From contig CP099842.1 of NCBI GenBank assembly GCA_030062745.1, forward strand, positions 11,320,095 to 11,384,094: a DNA stretch of 64,000 nucleotides, read 5' to 3'. Both the position numbers and the translations under genes were made by a program. This stretch comes from Capitulum mitella (lineage: Eukaryota > Arthropoda > Thecostraca > Pollicipedomorpha > Pollicipedidae). Position 1 is the stretch's first letter. Each line of letters begins with the position of its first letter. The notes beneath the pieces were generated by a model that was not told the origin of the DNA, ran no database searches, and saw only the letters and a list, made by a program, of their open reading frames with translations. This document shows, piece by piece, positions 36,151-46,964 of the stretch.

Positions 36151-37814
36151 AACCATTACGAAACGGTCCGCATTGCCAGCCCGTGCCAGCGCTGAATCAG
36201 GCTTGTTTATTGAGACAATATGGGCGTGGATGTTTTAGTGGCCGCGCCCTGTGCGCACTCTCGCTGTACTGCATCGGCCGCTCATACGCCCCGTCACAAA
36301 CGCGCGGCACGATAGTGCACAGGCGATTTTTGCACCGCGACAAAAACGACGCCGGCGACCGGCTCGCCGGTCAGCTGACGAGTGACGTAACGTCGGACAG
36401 GATGTCTGGCGGCGACCGTCGACTGACCGCCGTCGATGGACGCTGACGGGCGCGGGCGTGGCCGGACGGCTCGAGAGCAGGTTCCGCCGGCGCTTCCGGC
36501 CGACGGCGGGGCTGAACGGCCGGTGTGCGGAGCCCGGTGCTCACGAGCCGTCACCGCTGGCCGTTCGCTGCGAACGGAGGTCTGCGGATCGGCCCGCACG
36601 TCCGCGAACAGGCCGCCCGGTGAAGGGGAATCGATTCCGCTAATGAAGACGGCACACAAAGAAGACCTGATGGCCGGACATCGGACCTACGGCGTCACCG
36701 GAAGGCAGGCCGGAGGCTTTCAAAGGATGCGGAGTCTTAGCGGTCGGGGGGGGGGGGACTCCCCGCTGCAAGGAACGTGCCAGGCCGCCTGCAAAATCCA
36801 CCGACAGACGTGACTGGTGCCTCACGAAATGAAAGATTAGGGCTACGTCAGACGGGTTTACCTTCGTGCAAGTAAACACGACCGCCTGCTTTTCGTCTCG
36901 GACTGCAAACTAGTAAAGCGGGTTTTTCACCGACATCTAAACGAAAATGACGAACTCGCTCACTGAAAACCAAGAAACTTAACAATACGGAAAGAAGCTT
37001 AACCGAGGTACACTTAGATTGTGGCGCGGCAGTTACTTGGCGCAAAGTAGCTGACAACATTTGGAGATGAGCATTATGAAAAACGTAGTCAAAACAGTTT
37101 CCTAACACATTTGTTTGGAAATACTTCACTTTATTTCTAATGAAAGTGCTGGTCGTCGGTTAAACGTTTCAATGAAAAGCGTACTGCAGCAGACGTCGAC
37201 CAAGTTGACTTTTTTGTCCTTTTCTCCATAAAATCTTCAGACAACTGGCAACCTCCGATCCCCAGAGGTTATGGATCCCATCTCACTAGTACGCAAATAG
37301 ACCCATCTTATCTTCTCAATTTAGATGCAAAATATGGCTTCCGCACCACATCCGTATTGTTTGTGGCACGTGACGACGAAGAACGTTTGGTTTTGGCCTT
37401 TCTACAGCTTTTTGATGTTTAAGACCTATTTGCTTCGCCCACGCAATCCCTCGGCCTCACGGATCTCATTGCCAGTCTGCTGCTTTTAAACTAGTGGATA
37501 CTCTCACTGGCTGCCAGAATTACGGGCAGGGTTCTTATGCCAAATGTATCAATTTGCATTTTCCCTTAGCAAAGTAAACCACAAAACAATGGCGTCGGAG
37601 CCTCTGTGAATAAGAGGGTGGGGGAAGGCAAACGTGATTTTTACCTTGTTTCTTTTCAAGCGCCGCCATAGGGGTATTGTTAAATGTTGTCCAAAGTTGG
37701 GGGGAACAGCTGCCCCCCTGCCCCACGGATCCTACGTCCCTGTTACAGAAATCCACTTTCAGTGTGTTTTGTCTGAGAGCATACTGATAACAAAATCACT
37801 ATGTTGTCATTATT
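36151..37814. other. Upstream flank, no supported gene
   Basis: A GC-rich island lies at about 36350-36610, with a G homopolymer at 36747-36756. The rest is mixed sequence with only short frames. I see no gene, RNA or repeat that I can support. Confidence 0.5.
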
Positions 37815-38035
37815 TCAGTATTTTAGATCCTCATGCTTCCTTGAGCATTAGTTGAACATATCGAAAGCATATTGGCAGTTGAGGCAGTTTTGAAATGTAC
37901 TTCGGAACACATGTATTTTATCAGTATTTATCAGTATCAGTATTTTAGATCCTCATGCTTCCTTGAGCATTAGTTGAACATATCGAAAGCATATTGGCAG
38001 TTGAGGCAGTTTTGAAATGTACTTCGGAACACATG
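37815..38035 (+). repeat. Identical 99-bp direct duplication with 23-bp spacer
   Basis: 37815-37913 and 37937-38035 are the same sequence base for base as far as I can read, starting TCAGTATTTTAGATCCTCAT and ending CGGAACACATG. The spacer contains partial TCAGTATTTATCAGTA repeats that probably mark the slippage point. Lack of divergence implies a recent event or an assembly duplication. Confidence 0.92.
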
Positions 38036-39678
38036 AAATCAAATGGCTGTTGCTTCCATCTAGGATATCTTTTCTCATCGCAACCCAAGAAATATTTCAT
38101 GAGTTCGCATGTTCCTACGTCTTCCCGCGCTTCATTCGTCGAATTAACACGAGAAGGTTTGATTTCATACATCAGCAAATGTCTGACGTTTGGCAAATCT
38201 CGAAACGATTAGCGCCGATCAATGAGCCTCAACACTCAGCCGCAAACAAGATCAGTAGCCCAGTCTTCAAAACTCCCTCATCACACATCTGTAAATGTAC
38301 AGCAGCCAGTATCCAAACACGACACGCCACAAAGCCAGCCGGTCCTCGGCTCGGCCCCAGGTTCGGCCCGCGGGCGGTGCTCTGGGCGTCGCCGCCGGCG
38401 GCGCGGCGCGGCCTCTGTCACCGGCGGATGGCGCCAAATTGGCAGCCGACGCCCGGACCGGCAGACCGAAATATCCGTCACGGAGACCGGGCAGACGGCA
38501 TATCGAGCGCGCGTGCAGATCGGTGACGGCCCACCGGCGAGTCGGCCGAGTCGACACTCTGACAGCTGGACCGACTCCCGGACTCCAGCCGGCGCCGGAC
38601 GACTCCGGAACGCCTGCCGAGCGCCGCTCCGAGCGGCACGCGCGGCAGTGGAGCCCGTGCTCCGGCGAAATTACCAGCCAGCGCAGAAATGACGCGCCGA
38701 ACGCTCCAGTATGCCAGTAACTGAGTAACAGTGAAGACTCTGTTAGCACATAATTTTACAAAATATGCATCCCCTAAAATAGAAGAAAACGTTTTCGGAA
38801 ACTGCCCCGGAGTTTACGGCGCAAACCAAGTTGTTTGTTCGGATAAGGCATCTCAGCGCCATAACGAATCACGGCTATTCAGAGTTGGATCCTTACGGCG
38901 GCGTTCGGACGGAACAAACCTTTAGAGTGAGCTATGGTGAGATGAGCAGCGCGATCTTAAAAAAAAAACGGCATGCGTCATATGCTGTGTGTATGCCTTG
39001 AAGTACTGAAATGGTGTGTATGTTTTGTAATGCTGTTTAGGCATTTTTTAAACAATTGGTTTTGGAACAGCGCTACAGAAACTGCCACTTTTATACAAAA
39101 ATACGACCATTTTCATCTGAGATTACGAAAAAAAAAAAAAAATATCCAAGATTTTGAAAGTTTGGTGCATACCCTTTTCAGCAATTTTACCACATTGCAG
39201 CTCAGCATCGGACGGCCAAGTTTTTGCCTGAAATGAATCGATTACCTGCCATTATACTCACTGGTCAATGTTTGCCCTCGTGTGTCGTTTTGTATTGTGC
39301 TTGCACAAAGCGCACCTACTTATTCTTTGTATGCTGCTCGAAATCGAATAACTGTGAACAGTCGCAATACTGCTTCAACAACAGCACAGTTGTTTGTTCG
39401 GCGCGTATTACCTGATAAACAGTCACGTTTCATACCATTATGCAGGCTATTGCGGGACTTTTTTTGCCAAAGTCATATACTCTAATCTCGATTATCTTTT
39501 AGAGCTTTCATCAACTTCAGGGAATGCCAGAATGGGGAGAGGGCATTTTGCAAGAGGATTTTCAAAAATTTGGAAGCTTTCTGTATACCCAATTTTTTTC
39601 TGAAAAAGAGGTCTTAGCTTACGCCCAGCACGACTAAAGATGTTCTCGAATGGTTAATGATCTTCTGCGACCTCTTAA
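38036..39678. other. No supported gene; one GC-rich island
   Basis: A GC-rich island lies at about 38340-38660 with open frames on several strands. The remainder is AT-richer with poly-A runs at 38959-38967 and 39129-39142. Nothing else is recognised. Confidence 0.5.
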
Positions 39679-40215
39679 TGGCATACGAACACACTCGTAT
39701 GTTCATTTTCATGGCATTCATTTTATGGGAGCGCAGGAAATGTTGACGTGCAGTTCACTGGGTACAAACTGCTTATAAATATTTGCTTATTTTGCGAAAC
39801 ACAACAAGTTAAAGTCACAGTGACACAGGATGGGAAACTCAGTGAGCAAACTGTGTCCATCGGTGACATAGGGCGGTCGTTCAATGACAAGGCATCAGAA
39901 GATAATAACGATGAAGAAAGTGACAGAAGAGAGAAGAAAAACAGATCAGAATCCAATGAGCCAGTCGCGCCAGCTCGCAAAAAGTCGCAAGCGATTCGGA
40001 AACACTCGGACCTGAAAGAATATCTGGATGTCGCCCTCGAAAACCGCATATTGGCCACTTTTCGCTCAAGAGCTGCGCAAATTAAGAGCATACTTTGAAG
40101 GGCAGTTTGAGAGGCTTAATGCCAGGTTGCGCAGCCTGGAAGGCCACGTAGGGGACAGACACCACTACGGTCTAAAAAAGCTGAAGGAAACAAATAAATC
40201 AACAGAGATCCTTCG
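39679..40215 (+). pseudogene. Coding-like, frameshifted fragment of unknown protein
   Basis: The frame from 39679 is open to the stop at 40096-40098. Its second half is strongly biased towards charged residues (acidic DKASEDNNDEESDRRE, then basic KK-rich, then HSDLKEYLDVALENRI). Near 40050-40060 the coding-like content moves to the +1 frame, continuing as QELRKLRAYFEGQFERLNAR and on to about 40200 with heptad-like Leu spacing. This suggests one coiled-coil protein piece broken by a one-base shift. No splice sites explain the switch convincingly. I do not recognise the family; it could be a decayed transposon ORF or a retrocopy of a host gene. Confidence 0.35.
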
Positions 40216-41726
40216 AGACAGATCCGAAACCGCTGAGCTGAATTCGCGTCTTCCGTGTCTGGTTCTTGGCCGGGCCATGACAGCACGGCGCTATCCTGGC
40301 CTGCGTCCACCTCTGACGCGGCGGCCGGTCTTACCGCCGGTGAGACCCAACGGCCGAGCGGCAGTGCCCCGGGCCAAGAGAGCTGCCCAGCCCAAAACGG
40401 TCCGGACGGACCCAGACCCGAGAACGTCGACGCCCCTGGTCCCGTGCACCGTGACACGTTTCTTCCCAGGTATCTGCATCGAAGGAAGCATCGACCGCGC
40501 CCATCGCCGGCGAGGGTCAAACGGCCGAGTTGTCGTTGAGCTCGTGTGATCAGGTCCCGGCAGCGTCCGCGATCAAATCACGCGGCGACGTCCCAAACTA
40601 CGAGGTTAGAGAGAGGCCTGTTCATCAACGAAAGTCTGACGCTCTTGTGTAGTAAAACATCCCGGCCTGTTCTACGAGCAATGAAGACCAAGCACATCTA
40701 TACGGTGTATACTCGCGGCGTACATGTGTTTTTTCAAACCTGAAAAATTTGCCAAGGGCGTCAGGGTAGACTCTGTCCCAAAGTTTCGGGGCTTTTCGTT
40801 TCCGGCGTTTCCCAAGCTTTCTTAGTCGTCGCGTGGCTGAAGACTCACGCAAACGACAGATCAGTCTTGATGCACAGCTAGCTTTGAATCTTTTTTTTGG
40901 CTGATTGCTGAAGTCCGAGCAAAGTTCCACAAGCCGCAGGCTTTGTCTTCGTTTGCCTTTTTCGTCTGTTACCTTTGTTTTCACTTTTGTGTGCCACAAC
41001 GAGCGCGTGCGTCTTTTTTTGCTGAGAGGATTTGGTTGTCTTGTCGATGAAAGGTTCATTCAGTCTATCTGTACCTCTTTGGAAGGTGTGAAGCGCGTGA
41101 CTAGGCTTCATTGTTTTTGGTCCCAATCTTTTCAGGCAATTCAAACGTCTACTAGTCGTTACAGAAATACTAGTCGACCGCTGTCTGGTTGCAGCGCATG
41201 ATTCCAGATCGGTACAACATGTGTTCTATTGCTACTCGAAATCATTAGTGATGTGTCGTATTCCATCACGCACTGCTCACGGCATGCCCTGTTTTGACGC
41301 ACCAATTTTAGCTTACACCACGACGAACAACACATGCAGTAAGGACAGATGGAGACTAACTTTATCTTAACTTTATCCCCATTTTCTGGCTGCTTTTCAT
41401 TTTACGCACTACAGATAAAACAAATTAGAATGACATACATGAATAATAGAGACTTTGGTTGACGATGAAGATGAGATGTTGTGAGTTTCCGAAAATAGTC
41501 TTACCATGATATTTTCTGCTTACAAGATATTAATGTTACGAATAAACCAACGGTACACTTATTCACGTCATGGAATGACAAATCTGACAAATCTGTCTTT
41601 TCGTATCACAGAAGCAACAGCCAAGAAGTTCGTGTATTATTCAAACGATCTTAAGGCACCGAAATAATCTCTGAACACGCTGATGATACATGAAACCATG
41701 CAGCAGTGTTATTCAAATAGTGTGGA
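40216..41726. other. Last GC-rich island, then AT-rich sequence without a gene
   Basis: The island at about 40250-40540 is the last of the GC-rich series. From about 40.6 kb to the right the sequence is AT-richer. I see no gene or named repeat between 40600 and 41700. Confidence 0.5.
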
Positions 41727-42095
41727 ATGACATACCATTTTATTAATATTGATCAACCACATCCGGATGAATTAAATTTCCTCAAGCCTGTTAAATTTGC
41801 GACGGATACTATTGGAGATCACACATTTCTTTGCGGTGATTTCTGTATTGTTATGGATCAGCGGCTACACACTGAAAACTACGTTGCAGAAAATAATCCC
41901 AGAGCAAAAGAAGTCATCAAGTATTTGATAGGCGATGATAATTTTGAAGATATCTAGTGATCAATGAACCCACATGTTAAGGAGTTTCCGTGGCACAAAC
42001 GGAACCCAACAAAAGAAGCCCGATCAGGCACGATATTTACCAACTCATTTGATCATAATGCCGCAGTTCAGCACAATTTCGTTCAGGGTATAAAA
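41727..42095 (+). pseudogene. LINE (L1/Tx1-like) endonuclease fragment
   Basis: The frame contains FLCGDFCIVMDQRLHTENY followed by NNPRAKEVIKYLI, then MNPHVKEFPWHKRNPTKEAR and GTIFTNS. These match the C-terminal part of an APE-type endonuclease from L1/Tx1-like LINEs: GDFN motif, then NNP-RA, then a W-(R/K)-(R/K)-NP motif, then a terminal R-x-D(Y/F)-I-type motif whose Asp is Gly here. Two adjacent stops (TAG TGA at 41955-41960) sit where family members have Trp-Arg and are explained by simple transitions. The catalytic Asn of GDFN is Cys here. The piece is cut at its right end by the TTAA element at 42105. Dead copy; the family call is from motif recognition only. Confidence 0.72.
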
Positions 42096-42839
42096 ATGAC
42101 TATGTTAACACACCTAGTGGAAGGTGGTTTCGCACTAAAGCGCACTGGAACGGGGTGGCACAAAAGTGCCCCCTTACCCGTCTCGGAAACGGAAAGAGCT
42201 AGAAACGTGAAATTTTATGGATAGGGTGGGCATAAACGTTTCCAAAGTGTGCAGTTTTCATGCCCCTACGCCATTGTCTTCAAGGTCAAATGGGGTCGAA
42301 AAGGTCAGTTCTGGACACTTTCTCGGCCTGTGCAGACAATTTCGTACGGCTTTTTCGAACGGAACGAGAAAAAGGGTGCGCGTTTGAGCGTTAAAACGTG
42401 GAAACGACACTATCCACTCATCTGGCGCCTTGTCCGGGGATTTCATGTTCATTCATCGAGTCAACGTCATGTTTGGCCATGTCAAGGCCACTAGGTCATT
42501 GACCTATTGCGTCATTTTTTTTTTTTTTCAGATTAATTTTGCGCAACACGAGATACTGGTGTACTTTAAGTGCGAACAATGGCGCTAAACGCACCTTTTG
42601 GCGTCTTTTCAGTGCAGATAATCATAATCGGTACATCTGATCACTTTTAGCGTTTGCGTACCTCTGCAAGTTCAAGAGACGTGAAGCGAGGTCATTGACT
42701 TTGGATGAATTTTTGACCCAAAGTAAGTCTGGTGCCAGCTGTTTGCGATAAAGCTGTTAAGGCCCCACCTACATCATTTGGTCCTTATAAAACGTAAAAA
42801 TTACGTATATATGTATATATGTGTATACATGCGTATCAA

Positions 42840-43162
42840 TGTACCAAACGTGTTTTTATTGGGATCTTTGAATGCATATTTCATACAAAGCGATGTGTTA
42901 CAAAGCTAGACCAGGTCACAAAATAGTTGACCTTGGCCTTTAATGACTTTGACCCGTACTGGCCCTGGTATGCATAAACGTAGCAATGTGCCAAACGTAT
43001 TTTTGTTAGGATCTTTGCATACATATCTCATACAAATTAACATGTTGCAAAGCAAATCTGAACCATACGAAATAGTAGACCTTCAACTTTGCGACCTTGA
43101 CCTGCAGTGACCCTGGTATATTTAAACGTAGCAATAAGCGCACACGTGTTTTTATTAGGCCT
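42840..43162 (-). repeat. ~150-bp tandem units of copy B, reverse orientation
   Basis: Two and a half units carry AGGTCA-type words on the minus strand (seen as TTGACCTTGG, TTGCGACCTTGACCTG). The third resumes at 44379 after the inserted MITE. Confidence 0.8.
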
Positions 43163-44378
43163 TTAACTCTATTCCCGGAGGGCTAGACGGTATGGCCGAT
43201 TCCCGGCAGGGGGGCGGATTCGGCCCCCCTGAGATCTCGAGAACTACTTGTCCGATTTCATTGCAACAAACGGCAATCGATTTGCCGTCACGTGAGCTAC
43301 ATTTTCATAAAAAGAAATTTTCAAAATTTTGAATTTTGTAGATACAGGGGGGCACAAATGTCAAAATGGGGGGTTCTTTTGGACTTCTTATAACTCCGTT
43401 GTTTATGGACCGATTTCGATGAAACTGGCATGAATCGAGAGAATATAAATAGGGCTTTTACCATGGGTCCGCAAATCCGAAATTTTGAGAAAATTCATAG
43501 GCGTTCACAGGATTTCAAAAAAAGGAGGATTAGTTTTCTAACAACTGAATGAACAAAAGACGCAAACACCATTTTTGGCTTCTGATAGTCATATTATACT
43601 AAATAAGTACAAATCGCATTACAATGTTTGTATAATGTTAGCATAGACGGTGCCAGGGACATGAAAAAGGGGGAACTGTCACGGTCACACGTTTCTCAGA
43701 TCAACTTGTGACCTTTGACCTTAAATGACCTCCAGTGACCTTGGGGTCACTTGGAATGATCTTGTGTGCATTTAATATTATCTGTAAACGTTTTCAATTA
43801 TTTGAATTCACTCTATTTCAAAAAAATCATTTTACGGCTATTGCGATATAGGGTACGCGCACTGACATTTTAGGTCATAGCTCCGTGACCCAACCTGATA
43901 TCAAGCTGAAACTTGGTACACAAGTAGAAGGCACCCTTCTACGTCATATATATTCTGGGTTTGGCATTTGAAAAAACGGCACCGAAATAATTGCGAAAAA
44001 AACTAATTTTGACTTTTGACCTTGACCTGACCTTGTAAAATGACCACAGATAAACAAAATTACATCTGCACATTGCCCAACTATTTAGCTATACATCCAT
44101 ATAAAGTTTTAAGTTCTAGCTTTAAAACTCTGTTTTTGGCAGACATTTTTCTTTTACCCTCAACATGGCCAAAAATGGCATGAGGTGCCTCCCAAAAACG
44201 TTACCTGGCTCCGCCCCTGAGCAAAATAGAATTTTGAAATTTTGTCACAGCACGTAGAAAGAATAGCTAGGAAAAGTGACCAAGTTTCGTGAAGTTGCGT
44301 TAAAAAGCCTGGAATTAGCAAGCAAAAAACCTGAGGGGGGGCGAATTCCGCCCCCCCCCCTGCCGGGAATAGGGTTAA
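43163..44378 (+). mobile_element. TTAA-flanked piggyBac-like MITE, family 1, copy 3
   Basis: TTAA lies at 43163-43166 (followed by CTCTATTCCCGGAGGG) and at 44375-44378 (preceded by CCGGGAATAGGG). The core is 1208 bp with no transposase frame. Subterminal G-rich and C-rich palindromes lie near both ends (GGGGGGCGGATTCGGCCCCC near the left). The interior has TGTGACCTTTGACCTTAAAT at about 43707-43726 and CCTTGACCTGACC at about 44022. The flanks are the two halves of one ~150-bp unit of copy B, so the empty site can be read directly: the unit continues across a single TTAA. Confidence 0.9.
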
Positions 44379-44720
44379 AAGAGTTGTCATACAAACCGAC
44401 ATGTTGCAAAGCATAGCTGGATCGGCTCACAAGCTGGTCTTTGTTGACATTCGATGACCTTGACCCTTACTGGCCCTGGCTTTGGTCTTGATACATTCAT
44501 CATTTATGTCCGAATGATGTCAACTGATTATGTTCAAAAGTTAAGCTGACATAGAACGCTAGTCCTTTCGCAAAGTTCCCATTTGTCAGCGACAACCGTT
44601 ATTTTCGTTATGTTTGTTTGACTTCAAATGCCTCAAACTTCAAAAAATTCCGGCTGCTTTTGATTTTTCTGCGTCAATCGACCAATTATTCATTTTCCAG
44701 AAATGTCACAGAGAGGGTCG

Positions 44721-45078
44721 ATTTTCTTCAGAGGGTCAAATTTTGTCATATGCCATTGTCACGTGGCCAATTTTATAGGAAAAATCAGCAGTTTTACGCA
44801 GTTTAACTCATGTTTAATACACAGCAGAACACATAATGTTTGTTTTTGCAACATATGTATGACCACTATTCCGCATTCATGCGCAATCGCCATATATCTA
44901 GTGTGGACCGCTTGGCTCGGGGGGGCACGGCCCCAATGGTCCCCCTTGGTTAAGTCCCTGGATACCAAGTGCAAACAATCACAGAAATACGTAGTGCCCC
45001 TTTATAGCAAAACCTTGTTTGGCGACGAAAATACAGGGGAAATCTTAAATGAATGATAGATAAATCGCTTTTCTTCCA
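44721..45078. other. Unassigned sequence between TTAA element and LINE linker
   Basis: Mixed sequence. A G/C-rich word (GGGGGGCACGGCCCC) near 44918 resembles transposon ends, but I could not find its partner. Confidence 0.4.
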
Positions 45079-45350
45079 GACACTGTTGATGGCAATCCGT
45101 GGCGAGACGGTCCGAAACAAAAAGCAAGTCTTACTCGTTTAAAAGAACAGGAATGCCGTCAACAAAATAACACACTTTCATCAGAGCAAAAGGCATCAAA
45201 CATCGCACAAATTGAGTATCTAAAGACGCAGCTAGGGAATATGGGAAAACCATTAGTTGATAGTTTGCTGTTTAGGTCAAAGGCCATGTAGCATGAGGAT
45301 GCTGGGCGAGCGTTTCAGCGTTTCCGATCCTTAGGAGAATTGTATTGAGC
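45079..45350 (+). pseudogene. LINE (L1/Tx1-like) linker between endonuclease and reverse transcriptase
   Basis: The frames contain LLMAIRGETVRN, then SLTRLKEQECRQQNN and SNIAQIEYLKTQLGN (coiled-coil type), then LLFRSKAM followed by a stop and HED. In L1/Tx1-like ORF2 the segment between endonuclease and reverse transcriptase has the order IRG.TI, coiled coil, then RSKA.W..EGE. The stop replaces the expected Trp (TGG to TAG). Frames shift at least once. Position and orientation fit the endonuclease piece to the left and the reverse transcriptase piece to the right. Confidence 0.62.
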
Positions 45351-45999
45351 ACGATAAAGTATATCAGTGGGTAAACTAGGGCCAAGTTCTCTAAATTTAG
45401 GAGCTTTCCATTTTAGAAAATGGTTTATCAAAAACCATGTTCCGGAATAGCGATGGCGGACCCTTACTAGTGAAGAAGTTACAACAGTATTTCCTGTCTC
45501 AGAGCCTCTGAAGACAGTTTTAAAAACTAGGCCTAACTAACTCGACCAACCAATTATTCGGCGATTATCTTCTGGCATCTGGTGCCCACCCTCGCCGGTA
45601 TGTCCAGCCTGCGATCGCAGCGCTATTAACGGCAATAATCTGAGGCTCAGCTTATACGCCTTGCAATAGGTGGCGATAGTTAAACACTTTCTTTTGACAG
45701 CGTTCAGCTTTCATGATTTGGACAGCTGCGCATGCTTATTCCTTGCTGGTCAGATACTCCTGCAGCGTTTGGTCAAGAATACATAGGCGCACTTAAATCG
45801 TTGACTAAGCAGCCAAAATTGCTGGCGTTCGAAGACAATCTGTAGTTATCTTATCTGCGCTCGTCATCGGTGCCGGCAAGGGAAGCAGTCTGTTGTAGAG
45901 TCCGGAAACCTTATAGCTACTGGAGTCATGATGTTAAACATATGCCAGGTGTCGAGGTTGTAGAAGAATGTGCCGATTTCCGGTTCAGTCTATTATGCG

Positions 46000-46240
46000 G
46001 TATTAGGAAAAACGGCAAAATCTGTTGGCGGTCCGGCCCATAAACCTATGACCCAGGGACTGATGGGCGACGATGGAATTATAGATGACCCCTTTCATGC
46101 AGTCATGACAACAATCCTTTGAAGTTCCCAAAGTAGGTGCGGACGCCGGACACTTCCGGTACGATTCACTGCATGCAGCATAGTAGGTTAGTGCCGCATA
46201 ATTGTAAGGGGCATGGACCAAACAAGGTCACTGACTGAGA
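46000..46240 (-). repeat. Repeat with conserved coding-like frame, copy 1
   Basis: The minus-strand frame 46221-46003 includes GVIYNSIVAHQSLGHRFMGR followed by TANRFCRF. The copy at 54620-54760 on the plus strand keeps NSIVAHQPLDQRLMGRT in its frame, and both share the DNA word TTTGGTCCATGCCCCTT. Conservation of the frame in two diverged copies suggests a former coding region of a mobile element. The family is not recognised. Confidence 0.5.
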
Positions 46241-46428
46241 CAGGGCCTATGTTAAGGAAAAATGACTACGGGGGCAATTCTGGGAACGAGACGCATTGGC
46301 CGGAGACCACCCGCCACCTCCCCCCCCGGTATTTGCGTTCTCCTTCTTGAATTTTGTCCACTTCGTTTACATATGTATAAATATATATGTTCCCCAGGAA
46401 AGGATATATATATAAATACTTTCCTAAG

Positions 46429-46431
<3 letters not shown>

Positions 46432-46480
<49 letters not shown>
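46432..46480 (+). repeat. (TA)n microsatellite
   Basis: TA dinucleotide run of about 48 bp, preceded by shorter ATATAT patches from 46380. Confidence 0.95.
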
Positions 46481-46484
<4 letters not shown>

Positions 46485-46964
46485 GTGAATTACGATGAAC
46501 ACTTCCACAGCGCTTTGACATTAACTGATATGTCTTTTGGAGGAAATCATGTGTGCAAAATATGACCTTAGTCCAGCACTCTTAAGCACTTTCACAAGAA
46601 GACTGTATGTCGTTTGTGCTGGATTTTATTTTATTTCGATGAAATTCGCGCCGGCTTTTGTGCATTCCGAGCCCATTAAAGTCAAAGAACACCATTCCAT
46701 TTATCCTCACCAAGAACTCATTCTCCATGGACTTGTGATCCCTGGGAGATTCGTTCAGGGAGAGGTGTGTCTGAAATGCCCCAAAACGTGTTTTGTGCTT
46801 CAGTTTTATTAAACCAAGCGCACGATATGCATAACATGCACATCATAATACTCCGTTTGGCACAATGGATCGAGTCCGCCACATTTTAGAAGGATACTCT
46901 CGAATAAGACCATAACGTGGACACTATAGTCAATATGGGTCCTCGAGCTTTTAATGGGGCCCAC

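Larger units (their letters stand above)
42105..44720 (-). mobile_element. TTAA-flanked tandem-array element, copy B, interrupted by a MITE
   Basis: TTAA at 42105-42108 is followed by CACACCTAGTGGAAGG and, further in, CGCACTGGAACGGGGTGG, the same double-end arrangement as the right end of copy A in reverse. The arm, a short TA-rich patch and about three ~150-bp units follow in the order expected for the reverse complement of copy A. The third unit is split by the family 1 MITE at 43163-44378. The last part (44380-44720) matches the left arm of copy A, and the terminal CACGCGCA end is no longer recognisable. It is inserted in the LINE fragment that ends at about 42095. Confidence 0.78.
45351..46964. 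other. Repeat-bearing gap within the LINE region
   Basis: Contains one copy of a repeat at about 46000-46240 (partner at 54620-54760) and a TA microsatellite at 46432-46480. The rest (45351-45990, 46490-46960) is not recognised. A 91-codon plus frame at 46537-46812 has no recognisable content. Confidence 0.45.
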
